64,000 bases of DNA from Streptococcus sp. SK643 (GCF_000259505.1 NZ_AJMM01000017.1:30027-94026), one strand, 5' to 3'. Positions 17,892 to 26,466 are shown, counted from the first letter of the stretch. A program made the numbers and translations. The notes: generated by a model from the letters alone, not told the origin.

Positions 17892-19259
17892 ATGTTTCGA
17901 AAAATTTTAATTGCCAATCGTGGTGAAATTGCGGTTCGAATTATCCGTGCGGCGCGTGAATTGGGGATTGCGACGGTGGCGGTTTATTCAACTGCTGATA
18001 AGGAAGCTCTTCATACGCTTTTGGCAGATGAAGCAGTTTGTATCGGCCCTGGTAAGGCAACAGAGTCTTATCTCAATATAAATGCGGTTCTATCAGCTGC
18101 AGTTTTGACTGAGGCAGAAGCCATTCACCCAGGTTTTGGATTTCTCAGTGAAAATTCCAAATTTGCTACTATGTGTGAAGAGGTGGGGATTAAGTTTATC
18201 GGTCCATCTGGTCATGTCATGGATATGATGGGGGATAAGATCAATGCACGTGCTCAGATGATTAAAGCAGGTGTGCCTGTCATTCCAGGTTCAGATGGAG
18301 AAGTACATGACTCAGAAGAAGCTCTTCTGGTTGCTGAAAAAATTGGTTATCCTGTTATGCTCAAGGCTTCAGCAGGTGGTGGTGGTAAAGGGATTCGTAA
18401 GGTTGAAAAACCAGAAGACCTCGTTTCCGCCTTTGATACTGCTTCAAGTGAAGCCAAGGCTAACTATGGTAATGGTGCTATGTACATAGAGCGGGTTATT
18501 TATCCAGCTCGCCATATTGAGGTTCAAATCCTAGGAGATGAGCATGGACATGTGATTCACTTGGGTGAACGGGATTGTTCTCTTCAACGGAATAACCAAA
18601 AGGTTTTGGAAGAAAGTCCTTCGATTGCAATCGGGAAAACATTACGCCATGAAATCGGTGCTGCTGCTGTTCGAGCGGCAGAGTCTGTTGGCTACGAGAA
18701 TGCAGGGACCATTGAGTTTCTCCTTGATGAAGCTAGCGGTAAATTCTATTTTATGGAGATGAATACTCGTGTACAAGTAGAACATCCAGTAACAGAATTT
18801 GTTTCAGGTGTGGATATCGTTAAGGAACAGATTCGCATTGCGGCAGGTCAACCCTTGTCTCTTAAGCAAGAAGATATTGTTCTACGAGGTCATGCTATTG
18901 AATGTCGTATCAATGCAGAAAACCCAACCTTCAACTTTGCTCCAAGTCCAGGTAAGATTACCAATCTCTATCTTCCAAGTGGAGGTGTTGGCTTGCGCGT
19001 GGATTCAGCAGTTTATCCAGGCTATACCATTCCCCCCTATTATGATAGTATGATTGCCAAAGTCATCGTTCATGGAGAGAATCGTTTCGATGCCTTGATG
19101 AAAATGCAACGAGCCCTTTATGAATTAGAGATTGAGGGAGTACAGACTAATGCGGACTTCCAGCTTGACCTCATTTCAGATCGCCATGTTATTGCTGGAG
19201 ATTATGACACTTCCTTCTTGATGGAAACCTTCTTACCTAAATATCAAGAAAAAGAATAA
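17892..19259 (+). CDS. accC: Acetyl-CoA carboxylase biotin carboxylase subunit
   Basis: ATP-grasp enzyme of 455 residues that carboxylates the biotin on AccB. Present are the FRKILIANRGEIAVRIIRA N-terminus, the glycine-rich ATP loop KASAGGGGKGIR, and the catalytic stretch EMNTRVQVEHPVTE. A ribosome binding site AAGGAGG overlaps the end of fabZ. Confidence 0.97.
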   Translation: MFRKILIANRGEIAVRIIRAARELGIATVAVYSTADKEALHTLLADEAVCIGPGKATESYLNINAVLSAAVLTEAEAIHPGFGFLSENSKFATMCEEVGIKFIGPSGHVMDMMGDKINARAQMIKAGVPVIPGSDGEVHDSEEALLVAEKIGYPVMLKASAGGGGKGIRKVEKPEDLVSAFDTASSEAKANYGNGAMYIERVIYPARHIEVQILGDEHGHVIHLGERDCSLQRNNQKVLEESPSIAIGKTLRHEIGAAAVRAAESVGYENAGTIEFLLDEASGKFYFMEMNTRVQVEHPVTEFVSGVDIVKEQIRIAAGQPLSLKQEDIVLRGHAIECRINAENPTFNFAPSPGKITNLYLPSGGVGLRVDSAVYPGYTIPPYYDSMIAKVIVHGENRFDALMKMQRALYELEIEGVQTNADFQLDLISDRHVIAGDYDTSFLMETFLPKYQEKE

Positions 19260-19295
19260 AATGACTTCAAGAGTTTAAACCAAAAAGGGGAATCA

Positions 19296-20162
19296 ATGGC
19301 TCTATTTAGTAAAAAAGATAAGTATATTCGAATCAACCCCAATCGTTCGGTGAGGGAAAAACCTCAAGCTAAACCAGAGGTTCCAGATGAACTATTTTCC
19401 AAATGTCCGAGTTGTAAACACACCATCTATCAGAAAGATTTGGGAAGTGACCGTATTTGCCCACAGTGTAGTTATACCTTTCGTATTTCTGCCCAAGAAC
19501 GCTTGGCTTTGACGATTGATACGGGAACCTTTAAGGAATTATTTACAGGGATTGAAAGCAAGGATCCCCTAAATTTCCCTGGATATCAAAAGAAACTAGC
19601 AACTATGCGTGAAAAAACAGGTCTGGATGAAGCCGTTGTGACAGGAACTGCTCTTATTAAAGGTCAGACTGTGGCTCTTGGGATTATGGATTCCAACTTT
19701 ATCATGGCTTCTATGGGTACAGTTGTTGGCGAGAAAATCACTCGCTTGTTTGAATATGCGACGGTTGAACAGTTGCCAGTTGTTCTCTTCACAGCTTCTG
19801 GTGGAGCTCGTATGCAGGAGGGAATCATGAGTCTCATGCAAATGGCTAAGATTTCTGCAGCAGTTAAACGTCATTCAAATGCTGGCCTCTTTTACCTGAC
19901 CATTTTGACAGATCCAACGACAGGTGGTGTGACAGCTTCCTTCGCTATGGAAGGAGATATTATTTTGGCTGAACCACAGAGTTTGGTTGGCTTTGCTGGG
20001 CGCAGGGTTATTGAAAATACGGTTCGTGAAACCTTGCCAGATGATTTCCAAAAGGCAGAATTCCTGCTTGAACATGGATTTGTAGATGCTATTGTCAAGA
20101 GAAGAGAACTACCAGATATAATCGCTCGTTTGGTCAGATTACACGGAGGTAGTCCAAGATGA
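19296..20162 (+). CDS. accD: Acetyl-CoA carboxylase carboxyltransferase subunit beta
   Basis: Beta subunit of the carboxyltransferase, 288 residues. An N-terminal four-Cys zinc ribbon ([10 protein letters not shown] then CPQCSYTF) precedes a crotonase-type core with [12 protein letters not shown] and [12 protein letters not shown]. Its last four bases overlap accA, as expected for subunits made in equal amounts. Confidence 0.96.
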   Translation: MALFSKKDKYIRINPNRSVREKPQAKPEVPDELFSKCPSCKHTIYQKDLGSDRICPQCSYTFRISAQERLALTIDTGTFKELFTGIESKDPLNFPGYQKKLATMREKTGLDEAVVTGTALIKGQTVALGIMDSNFIMASMGTVVGEKITRLFEYATVEQLPVVLFTASGGARMQEGIMSLMQMAKISAAVKRHSNAGLFYLTILTDPTTGGVTASFAMEGDIILAEPQSLVGFAGRRVIENTVRETLPDDFQKAEFLLEHGFVDAIVKRRELPDIIARLVRLHGGSPR

Positions 20163-20926
20163 ATATAGCAAAAATAGTCAGAGAAGCGCGTGAACAGAGC
20201 CGATTGACAACCTTGGATTTTGCAACAAGCATTTTTGATGAATTTATTGAATTGCATGGCGATAGATCTTTTCGAGATGATGGCGCGGTTGTTGGTGGTA
20301 TCGGCTGGCTTGGAGAGCAAGCTGTAACCGTGGTTGGTATCCAAAAAGGCAAGAGTTTGCAAGACAACCTCAAACGGAATTTTGGACAACCGCATCCAGA
20401 AGGCTACCGCAAGGCCTTGCGTTTGATGAAACAGGCTGAAAAATTTGGTCGCCCAGTTGTGACCTTTATCAACACTGCTGGTGCCTATCCAGGTGTGGGA
20501 GCTGAAGAACGCGGTCAAGGTGAAGCAATTGCCCGCAATCTTATGGAAATGAGTGATCTGAAAGTTCCTATAATTGCCATCATTATTGGTGAAGGTGGTT
20601 CAGGAGGGGCTTTGGCTCTAGCAGTTGCTGATCGTGTCTGGATGCTGGAAAACTCTATTTATGCTATTCTCAGTCCAGAAGGTTTCGCATCTATCCTATG
20701 GAAGGATGGTAGTCGTGCTATGGAAGCTGCGGAATTGATGAAGATTACCTCACATGAATTGCTAGAAATGGAAATTGTTGATAAGGTGATTTCTGAAACA
20801 GGGCTTTCTAGTAAAGAATTGATTCAAAAGGTTAAAGGAGAGATTCAAACGGAATTGACCAGATTAGCTCAGTTGCCCTTGGAACAATTACTAGAAAATC
20901 GCTACCAACGATTTAGAAAATACTAG
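20159..20926 (+). CDS. accA: Acetyl-CoA carboxylase carboxyltransferase subunit alpha
   Basis: Alpha subunit, 255 residues, crotonase fold with [23 protein letters not shown] and the oxyanion segment [16 protein letters not shown]. It completes malonyl-CoA production and is the last gene of the fab/acc cluster, followed by a strong terminator. Confidence 0.96.
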   Translation: MNIAKIVREAREQSRLTTLDFATSIFDEFIELHGDRSFRDDGAVVGGIGWLGEQAVTVVGIQKGKSLQDNLKRNFGQPHPEGYRKALRLMKQAEKFGRPVVTFINTAGAYPGVGAEERGQGEAIARNLMEMSDLKVPIIAIIIGEGGSGGALALAVADRVWMLENSIYAILSPEGFASILWKDGSRAMEAAELMKITSHELLEMEIVDKVISETGLSSKELIQKVKGEIQTELTRLAQLPLEQLLENRYQRFRKY

Positions 20927-20944
20927 TTCTTCAAAAGAATACAT

Positions 20945-20980
20945 AAAAACTAGAGTTGATAATCAGCTCTAGTTTTTATT
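20945..20980 (+). terminator. Terminator of fab/acc operon
   Basis: Perfect 11-bp stem AAAAACTAGAG/CTCTAGTTTTT with a T-rich tail. Confidence 0.9.
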
Positions 20981-20999
20981 TGATTCTAACTGAGTGTCG

Positions 21000-21036
21000 A
21001 AAACAAAAGGTGCCTGATAAGGACCAAACACCTTTT
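21000..21036 (-). terminator. Terminator of efp-nusB unit
   Basis: On the minus strand, just past the nusB stop, AAAAGGTG and CACCTTTT form a stem with a roughly 16-base loop, followed by GTTTTC. Confidence 0.7.
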
Positions 21037-21039
21037 AGA

Positions 21040-21465
21040 TTATTTACTTTCTTCTGTTACAAACTGACTAAGCAGTCCATTGATAAAACGGGCAGACTTT
21101 TGATCTGAGAAGTTCTTTGCAAGCTCAATGGCTTCATTTACAGCGACAAGTTGAGGAGTATCAAATGAAGTGATTTCAAAGATTCCCAAACGCAGTAAAT
21201 TCTTTTCGACCAAGGTTAAGCGTTCAACAGTCCAACCAGACCTGAGGTGCTGATTGATTTGTTTATCCAACTCTGTTTTGTGAGTTTGGATACCAGACAC
21301 CAAGTCTCTTAGAAAGGCAGGGACTTGCACATCCGTATCTTCACGATCATGTGTGTAGGCAAAATGACAAGCCGTTTCAATATCAGTGCCGAATTCAAGA
21401 CTCATGAGTGCCTGAAAAGCACATTTACGAAGTTCACGTCTAGATTCTAATAGTGGACTAGTCAT
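21040..21465 (-). CDS. nusB: Transcription antitermination factor NusB
   Basis: RNA-binding all-helical protein of 141 residues that works with NusE (S10) on rRNA antitermination. The RRELRKCAFQALMSLEF N-terminus and the VNEAIELAKNFSDQKSARFINGLL C-terminal signature are typical. It is the last gene of the efp-asp23-nusB unit and overlaps its upstream neighbour by eight bases. Confidence 0.94.
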   Translation of the reverse strand: MTSPLLESRRELRKCAFQALMSLEFGTDIETACHFAYTHDREDTDVQVPAFLRDLVSGIQTHKTELDKQINQHLRSGWTVERLTLVEKNLLRLGIFEITSFDTPQLVAVNEAIELAKNFSDQKSARFINGLLSQFVTEESK

Positions 21466-21847
21466 TGAGGAAGTCCTCGTTAAATAAGTCTTTCAACTCT
21501 GGTTTTGGTGTTTTATCTGGTACGATTCCTGTAACATGAATGTTGATAGCAGTGAGCTCTACATCAGCCATATCACGAACTGCATCTTTGACTGCTTTTT
21601 GAATGGCTACAGCGACTTTAGGCACTTTGACACCATACTCAAGGTAAAGATAGATGTCAGCTGTTAAGTCTTCTTCAGTGTTTTTAAGGTAAACACCACG
21701 GCCAAGTGAAAGTTTTGAGAGGGTGTCAGATACAGATTTGTTTGAAAATGAATGGACACCTTCTACCTTAGCAGTAGCGATAGCAATAATTTTTTCAAGT
21801 ACACGTGGAGCGATAACGATTTCGCCAAACTGTTCTTCAATTCCCAT
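21458..21847 (-). CDS. Asp23/Gls24 family envelope stress protein
   Basis: Protein of 129 residues of the Asp23/DUF322 family (YqhY-type), with APRVLEKIIAIATAKVEGVHSF and the IYLYLEYGVKVPKVAVAIQ core. No membrane segment. The YqhY-type copy is usually placed next to acetyl-CoA carboxylase genes and nusB in Firmicutes and has been linked to lipid synthesis control in Bacillus. Here it lies convergent with accA, which preserves that neighbourhood. Its function here is inferred. Confidence 0.85.
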   Translation of the reverse strand: MGIEEQFGEIVIAPRVLEKIIAIATAKVEGVHSFSNKSVSDTLSKLSLGRGVYLKNTEEDLTADIYLYLEYGVKVPKVAVAIQKAVKDAVRDMADVELTAINIHVTGIVPDKTPKPELKDLFNEDFLND

Positions 21848-21868
21848 AGAATGACCTCTTTCTAGAGA

Positions 21869-22429
21869 TTAGGCACGAGAAACGTAAGTTCCTTCTGCAG
21901 TGTTGATGATCAATTTTTGTCCAGCTTCGATGAAGTCTGGAACGTTGACAACAAGTCCAGTTTCCATAGTTGCTGGTTTACCAGAACCTGTAACAGTAGC
22001 ACCTTTGATAGATGGTTGTGTTTCAGCAACTGTCAACTCAACAGTAGTAGGTACAGTTACACCGATCACTTCAGTTCCGTAGAATTGGATTTTAACATCA
22101 GAGTTTTCAAGGATGTAAAGCAATTCATTTTCAACATTTACGACTGGAATTTCGTATTGGTCGTAAGTTTCAGTATTCATGAAGTAGGCAGTTTCATCCA
22201 TCTTGTACAAGTATTGAGCTGGAACAGTTTCGATAATAGCTTGTTCGAATTTTTCTTCTGGACGGTAGCTTGTGTCAAAAGTAGAACCAGTACGGACATC
22301 ACGTAATTTCATACGCATGATTGTGTTCCCTTTACCTGGTTTGTGGTGGCTAGCTTCCAAAACACGGATCAATTTTCCGTCTGCAGTTTCAAATGTCATA
22401 CCAGCTTTCAATTTGCTTGCTTCAATCAT
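21869..22429 (-). CDS. efp: Elongation factor P
   Basis: Translation factor of 186 residues that relieves ribosome stalling at proline runs. The KOW-like N-terminal domain carries the [10 protein letters not shown] loop with the tip lysine that many bacteria modify. Two OB domains follow, ending in the conserved GTYVSRA. First gene of its minus-strand unit, with AGAGGT before the ATG. Confidence 0.95.
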   Translation of the reverse strand: MIEASKLKAGMTFETADGKLIRVLEASHHKPGKGNTIMRMKLRDVRTGSTFDTSYRPEEKFEQAIIETVPAQYLYKMDETAYFMNTETYDQYEIPVVNVENELLYILENSDVKIQFYGTEVIGVTVPTTVELTVAETQPSIKGATVTGSGKPATMETGLVVNVPDFIEAGQKLIINTAEGTYVSRA

Positions 22430-22560
22430 GTTTTTACCTCTTTAATAAATATTATTACTCCTTATTTTACCACAAAATGAGTTAAAAAGAAAGATACAGG
22501 TAGAATAATGAAGATATTTGCAGAATTCAATCGAAAATTCCAGTTGAGTCAGTTTAATAG

Positions 22561-22698
22561 GTAGAGGTGAAAGAAACTGAAGCTAAATGCGAATTGCCTA
22601 ATACTGGTACAAAAAATTACATCAGCATTGTAGCATTTGGATTTCTTGGAGTCTTGAGTGGATTTAGATTGATTGATCGTAAGAAGAAAGTTTATTAA
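22561..22698 (+). pseudogene. C-terminal remnant of an LPXTG surface protein
   Basis: This frame reads VEVKETEAKCELPNTG, then a hydrophobic stretch (YISIVAFGFLGVLSGF) and the charged tail RLIDRKKKVY before a stop. That is a complete sortase A sorting signal. A stop codon (22558-22560) directly precedes it in frame and no N-terminal portion exists, so it is the tail of a lost cell-wall protein. A hairpin-like CCTAAAAA ... TTTTTAGG repeat at 22740-22779 may be its old terminator. Otherwise the 22430-22860 stretch is AT-rich with no gene I can support. Confidence 0.7.
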
Positions 22699-22863
22699 TA
22701 TTTCTCAATGCTATTCATAGATTTAAATGGACAGATAATCCTAAAAATGATAAATCAAGTGATTCATCAATTTTTTAGGAAAATTATAAACTTTTTTGTT
22801 GGACTTGTTTTAAAAGCATCCTGAAAGAATTTTCGAAAAATTTTAAAAAATTCTGAAATATTC

Positions 22864-22892
22864 TTGACAGGTGATGAAAAAGATAGTAAGAT
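22864..22892 (+). promoter_or_regulatory. Promoter of trpXYZ leader transcript
   Basis: Consensus -35 TTGACA (22864-22869), 17-base spacer and -10 TAAGAT (22887-22892). It would start a transcript about 290 bases ahead of the trpX ATG, which is far longer than translation initiation needs. Confidence 0.7.
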
Positions 22893-22923
22893 AAGAAACA
22901 TCAAAAAAGAAAGCAGAAAAAGA

Positions 22924-22983
22924 ATGATTAAAAGACAAGCTTTAACTATGAATCAAAACTTTTACTTTAGCTACTTTAGATAG
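22924..22983 (+). CDS. Putative aromatic-rich leader peptide
   Basis: A 19-codon reading frame (MIKRQALTMNQNFYFSYFR) starts about 25 bases after the expected transcript start, behind a purine-rich stretch without a strong Shine-Dalgarno. Five of the last seven residues are Phe or Tyr. The stop codon directly abuts the first of seven pairing segments described in the attenuator entry. This is the arrangement of an amino-acid leader peptide. There is no Trp codon, which is odd given the trp-type transporter downstream. Translation is inferred, not shown. Confidence 0.5.
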   Translation: MIKRQALTMNQNFYFSYFR

Positions 22984-22984
22984 T

Positions 22985-23155
22985 GTTTGTAGACATGTCA
23001 CCATGGATGCAAACAGTTCAAGCAATTTGTTTGTATCTATGTGGCTAAGATTTTTGATTGTGGTCCATATAGATGAATATCTAAATGGACTAGCAAAGTT
23101 ATAACTTGTTAGATTATTTCAAGCATCCGTTTAGATATTATCTAGGCGGTTTTTT
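22985..23155 (+). promoter_or_regulatory. Candidate transcription attenuator of trpXYZ
   Basis: Seven segments pair with their neighbours: A 22985-22996, B 23003-23015, C 23028-23044, D 23061-23074, E 23079-23092, F 23126-23136 and G 23141-23149. By eye, A:B has 10 of 12 pairs, B:C 13 consecutive pairs, C:D 10, D:E 13 of 14, E:F 11 and F:G 9. F:G is followed by six T, so it is an intrinsic terminator. The chain A:B, C:D, E:F excludes it; the chain B:C, D:E, F:G forms it. The leader stop codon sits next to A, so a ribosome at the stop would mask A and favour termination, while a ribosome stalled earlier would free A and favour read-through. Confidence 0.6.
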
Positions 23156-23185
23156 GTTTTATCTTTTCTGAGAAGGAGTTTCATT

Positions 23186-24163
23186 ATGAAAGCTGTTCGA
23201 AAATTACTAGCCCCTCTCTTGGTTGTAGGGATTCTCTTGACCTCTCTGATCAGTTTGCATCAGTTGAAGGCAAATAAGAAAAAAGATGTGTTTCGTATTG
23301 GTATTTCGCAATTTATTACCCACCAGTCTTTGGATGCTACTCGAGAAGGTTTTATGGATGAGCTAGCTAAACAAGGCTATGTTGAGGGGGAAAATATTGA
23401 GATTGATTTGCAAAATGCACAGGGTGAGCAACGAAATCTAAAAACTATTTCCCAGCAGTTAGCAGAATCTAGTGATGTCGTATTAGCTATTGCAACGCCT
23501 TCTGCCCAGAGCTTGGCCAATACGACGCAAACAACACCGGTTGTCTTTTCAGCGGTAACAGATCCTGTCAGTGCCAAATTGGTTGAGTCAAAAGAGCATC
23601 CTGGCGGCAATGTAACTGGAACTAGCGACCAATCATCAGATGCTATTTCAACTCAAATCAATTTGATAAAGAAAGTGTTACCAAAGGCTAAAACGATTGG
23701 GATCCTTTATACTCAGAGTGAGCCCAATTCAGTTGTCCAAAAGGATGAAGCTAAGCGCCTTCTGGAAGAAAAAGGTTTTACCGTTGTTGAAAAAACAATC
23801 TTGGACAGTAACAACGTCAAGGTGGCAGCAGATAGCTTGATGACAGAGGTGGATATGGTTTTTGTACCAACGGATAATATTATTTCGTCAACTATGGAAA
23901 CAGTTAAGCAGGTTTCTATTAAACACAAGGTTCCAGTATTTGGTGGATCAACAGAAATGGTTGCGGTTGGTGGCTTGTATAATTACGGAACCAATTATGA
24001 AGAATTGGGAAGACAGACAGCAAGAATGCTGGTTCGTATTTTAAAAGGTGAGAAGCCAGACAATATAGCAGTTGAGTTGCCTGAAAAACTGGAATTGCAT
24101 ACCAATCAAGAAATTGCAACTGCACTAGGAATTGATATTAGTAGGTTAGAAGGCAAGGAATAG
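23186..24163 (+). CDS. trpX: ABC transporter substrate-binding protein, TrpX type
   Basis: Extracytoplasmic binding protein of 325 residues from the ABC_sub_bind (PF04392) family, the type described in streptococci as TrpX of a tryptophan uptake system. FRIGISQFITHQSLDATREGFMDEL, the AQGEQRN stretch and NTTQTTPVVFSAVTDPV are family hallmarks. The N-terminus has a hydrophobic segment (about residues 9-27) but no Cys lipobox, so it would be membrane-anchored by an uncleaved helix or secreted. AAGGAG precedes the ATG. Substrate is inferred from family; the leader peptide upstream favours an aromatic amino acid. Confidence 0.8.
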   Translation: MKAVRKLLAPLLVVGILLTSLISLHQLKANKKKDVFRIGISQFITHQSLDATREGFMDELAKQGYVEGENIEIDLQNAQGEQRNLKTISQQLAESSDVVLAIATPSAQSLANTTQTTPVVFSAVTDPVSAKLVESKEHPGGNVTGTSDQSSDAISTQINLIKKVLPKAKTIGILYTQSEPNSVVQKDEAKRLLEEKGFTVVEKTILDSNNVKVAADSLMTEVDMVFVPTDNIISSTMETVKQVSIKHKVPVFGGSTEMVAVGGLYNYGTNYEELGRQTARMLVRILKGEKPDNIAVELPEKLELHTNQEIATALGIDISRLEGKE

Positions 24164-24173
24164 GAGGTTTAAG

Positions 24174-25067
24174 ATGAATTTTGTATTATCTAGTTTATCA
24201 GAAGGTTTGTTATGGTCGATTATGGCTATTGGAGTCTACTTGACTTTCCGTATTTTGGATATTGCGGATATGACTGCGGAAGGAGCCTTTCCTCTGGGGG
24301 CAGCTGTCGTTGTATCACAGATACAGGCAGGGACAAATCCTTGGATTGCGACCTTACTAGCTTTGCTGGCAGGTATGGTAGCAGGTCTTGTATCAGGAAT
24401 GCTCCACACTAAGATGAAAATTCCAGCTCTCTTGACAGGGATTGTGACCTTGACAGGGCTTTATTCCATCAATATTAAAATCATGGGAAGCGTGCCTAAT
24501 CTTTCCTTGGGAGATTCTGCAACCGTATTTAAACAATTGGCGAGCTTGGGGCTGACAACTGAAGAAGCTGTTTTCTCTCTCAGCTTGACATGTCTCTTAC
24601 TTGTTTGTCTGGTCTTGACTCTCTTGATGAAAACAGAGATTGGCTTGGTCTTGCGTTCAACTGGGGACAATATTCCGATGAGTGAGGCCAATGGGGTTAA
24701 TGTAGACACCATGAAGATTTTTGGTTATATGATTTCAAACGGTTTGATTGCTCTATGTGGTTCTTTGTTTGCTCAAAATGATGGATTTTCAGATGTAACT
24801 TCAGGGACAGGAACTATTGTTGTTGGTTTGAGCGCGGTGATTATTGCGGAAGTTTTGATTCACGATTTGACCATTGGAGGCCGCTTGTTATCTATCGGAA
24901 TCGGTGCGATTGTTTACCGTTTGATTATTTTAAATATCTATGAAATTCCAAATCTAGATCAAAATTTGGTTCGTCTCTTTAATGCAATTTTGCTCGCCTT
25001 GGTTTTATTTGCACCAGAATTGCAAAAGAGGTTAAAAATTCGTGGTCTGAAACTGAGAAATGAATAG
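24174..25067 (+). CDS. trpY: ABC transporter permease, TrpY type
   Basis: Membrane permease of 297 residues of the branched-chain-type (BPD_transp_2) family with about eight hydrophobic segments. The DIADMTAEGAFPLGAA segment and the GNIPM/EANGVNVDTMK loop are typical of the permease that pairs with TrpX-like binding proteins. AGGAGG lies upstream of the ATG and the gene follows trpX by ten bases. Confidence 0.8.
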   Translation: MNFVLSSLSEGLLWSIMAIGVYLTFRILDIADMTAEGAFPLGAAVVVSQIQAGTNPWIATLLALLAGMVAGLVSGMLHTKMKIPALLTGIVTLTGLYSINIKIMGSVPNLSLGDSATVFKQLASLGLTTEEAVFSLSLTCLLLVCLVLTLLMKTEIGLVLRSTGDNIPMSEANGVNVDTMKIFGYMISNGLIALCGSLFAQNDGFSDVTSGTGTIVVGLSAVIIAEVLIHDLTIGGRLLSIGIGAIVYRLIILNIYEIPNLDQNLVRLFNAILLALVLFAPELQKRLKIRGLKLRNE

Positions 25068-25079
25068 GAGGAGAAAGTT

Positions 25080-25883
25080 ATGGCAAGTTTGTTAACACTT
25101 GAAAATATTCACAAAACATTTGAAGCAGGGACGGTCAATGAGAACCATGTCCTCAAAGGATTAGATTTAGAAGTTGAAGAAGGAGATTTTATCTCTGTGA
25201 TTGGTGGAAATGGAGCAGGAAAATCCACTTTGATGAATATCTTGGCTGGCAATCTATCGGTAGACGAAGGAGACCTCTTACTGGAGGGGAAATCCATTAA
25301 AAATCTGAGCGTTCGCAAAAGATCTAAGGATATTGCCCGTGTTTTTCAAGATCCTAAGATGGGGACAGCTTCTCGTTTGACAATTGAGGAGAATATGGCT
25401 ATTGCCTTAAGACGTGGGCAGAAGAGAGGGCTTGGCTGGGGCGTAAAGGAGAAGGATAGAATCCAGTTCCAAGAGGCCTTGAAGGAGTTGAATATTGGTC
25501 TTGAAAACCGCTTGAAAGTGGATACTCAATACCTCTCAGGAGGACAAAGGCAGGCCTTGACCCTAGTCATGGCAGCCCTGGTGAAACCCAAACTTTTGCT
25601 TTTGGATGAACACACTGCGGCACTTGATCCTAAAACGAGTCAAATGGTGATGGATTTGACGCAAAAAATTGTGGAACAGCATCAGTTGACCACTTTGATG
25701 ATTACCCATGATATGAACCATGCTATTGAGTTTGGAAATCGTCTCATTATGCTCTATCAAGGCAAAATAGTGGTGGATGTCAAGGGAGAGGAGAAAAAGC
25801 ATTTGACGGTTGAAGATCTCATGCATCTCTTCCATAAAAATAGTGGCCAAAGTCTAGTCAGTGATGAATTGGTTTTGGGATAA
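25080..25883 (+). CDS. trpZ: ABC transporter ATP-binding protein, TrpZ type
   Basis: Cytoplasmic ATPase of 267 residues. Walker A GGNGAGKST, Q-loop RVFQDPKMGT, signature YLSGGQRQAL, Walker B KLLLLDEHTAALDP and the switch His in MITHDMNHA are all intact. It energises the TrpXY importer and is the last gene before a terminator. Confidence 0.85.
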   Translation: MASLLTLENIHKTFEAGTVNENHVLKGLDLEVEEGDFISVIGGNGAGKSTLMNILAGNLSVDEGDLLLEGKSIKNLSVRKRSKDIARVFQDPKMGTASRLTIEENMAIALRRGQKRGLGWGVKEKDRIQFQEALKELNIGLENRLKVDTQYLSGGQRQALTLVMAALVKPKLLLLDEHTAALDPKTSQMVMDLTQKIVEQHQLTTLMITHDMNHAIEFGNRLIMLYQGKIVVDVKGEEKKHLTVEDLMHLFHKNSGQSLVSDELVLG

Positions 25884-25887
25884 AGAA

Positions 25888-25920
25888 AAAGGCTGAGAAC
25901 CAGTGTCTCAGTCTTTTATT
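25888..25920 (+). terminator. Terminator of trpXYZ
   Basis: Stem AAAGGCTGAGA/TCTCAGTCTTT (one G-T pair) with a 7-base loop and a T-rich tail. Confidence 0.85.
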
Positions 25921-26171
25921 TCTTGCATTTTGCAAAATCTACAAATCGGAATTCATATAGGTTACCTTATATCTAGTAGCCTACCCAAAAGAACAAATTT
26001 TGATTTTGAATTATGAAGATGCAGAAGTGTCTAAAAAATTCTACTCAAACCTTATCAAACATTGGCTAACTATGTGAGTTAAACTTAGAAAGGAGCTCTC
26101 TTTTTAAACAATTGAGGATAGTTAATCCGTAGGTGAAAGCGTAAATCAAACTAGTCAGTTTGCCTTCTTTG
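25921..26171. other. Intergenic stretch with a short unexplained reading frame
   Basis: Between the trpZ terminator and the yneF promoter. One plus-strand frame, open at 25961-26074 without a start codon, reads YLVAYPKEQILILNYEDAEV and continues for 15 residues to a stop. Its composition looks protein-like rather than random, so it may be the tail of a lost gene, but I do not recognise it. No other gene, RNA or repeat is evident here. Confidence 0.3.
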
Positions 26172-26180
26172 TGTTATAAT
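26172..26180 (+). promoter_or_regulatory. Extended -10 promoter of yneF
   Basis: TGTTATAAT gives a TGn extended -10 with a perfect TATAAT, 34 bases before the yneF ATG. The -35 region is weak (TAGTCA), as is common with extended -10 promoters. Confidence 0.65.
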
Positions 26181-26213
26181 AGTATAGACTCAAAAAGGAA
26201 CAGGAGAAATGTT

Positions 26214-26459
26214 ATGAATCTTATTTTAGCAATTGTATTGATTGTTTTAGCAGCCTTAGGGGGCGCTCTTGGAGGCATGTACTTGGTTCGTAAGCAAATT
26301 GAAAAAGAATTTGCTGATAACCCACGTTTGAATGCAGAAGCAGTTCGTACTTTATTAAGTGCAAATGGTCAAAAACCAAGCGAAGCAAAAGTACAACAGG
26401 TTTACCACCAAATCATCCGTCAACAAAAAGCAGCTCTTGCAAACAATAAAAAGAAATAA
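26214..26459 (+). CDS. YneF family protein (UPF0154)
   Basis: Small membrane protein of 81 residues: one N-terminal transmembrane helix ([20 protein letters not shown]) and a basic cytoplasmic tail with [24 protein letters not shown], the UPF0154 signature. Function unknown. I start it at ATG 26214, eleven bases after the start of AGGAGA; a longer in-frame reading from 26160 would begin upstream of the -10. It precedes murI, as in pneumococcus. Confidence 0.85.
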   Translation: MNLILAIVLIVLAALGGALGGMYLVRKQIEKEFADNPRLNAEAVRTLLSANGQKPSEAKVQQVYHQIIRQQKAALANNKKK

Positions 26460-26466
26460 ATAGGAA

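Noticed and set aside
21869..22429. Reading frames on the opposite strand of efp, serS, accA and tig
   Set aside because: They follow the codon pattern of the real genes, have no ribosome binding sites and show no recognisable domains.
23003..23104. A 33-codon frame with one Trp codon as the attenuator's leader peptide
   Set aside because: No ribosome binding site, only one Trp, and its ribosome would run over segments B to E, giving no sensible switch. The 22924 frame stops exactly beside segment A and fits better.
22899..23185. T-box riboswitch upstream of trpX
   Set aside because: No TGGNACC core and no tRNA-type Stem I; the neighbour-pairing chain is a different architecture.
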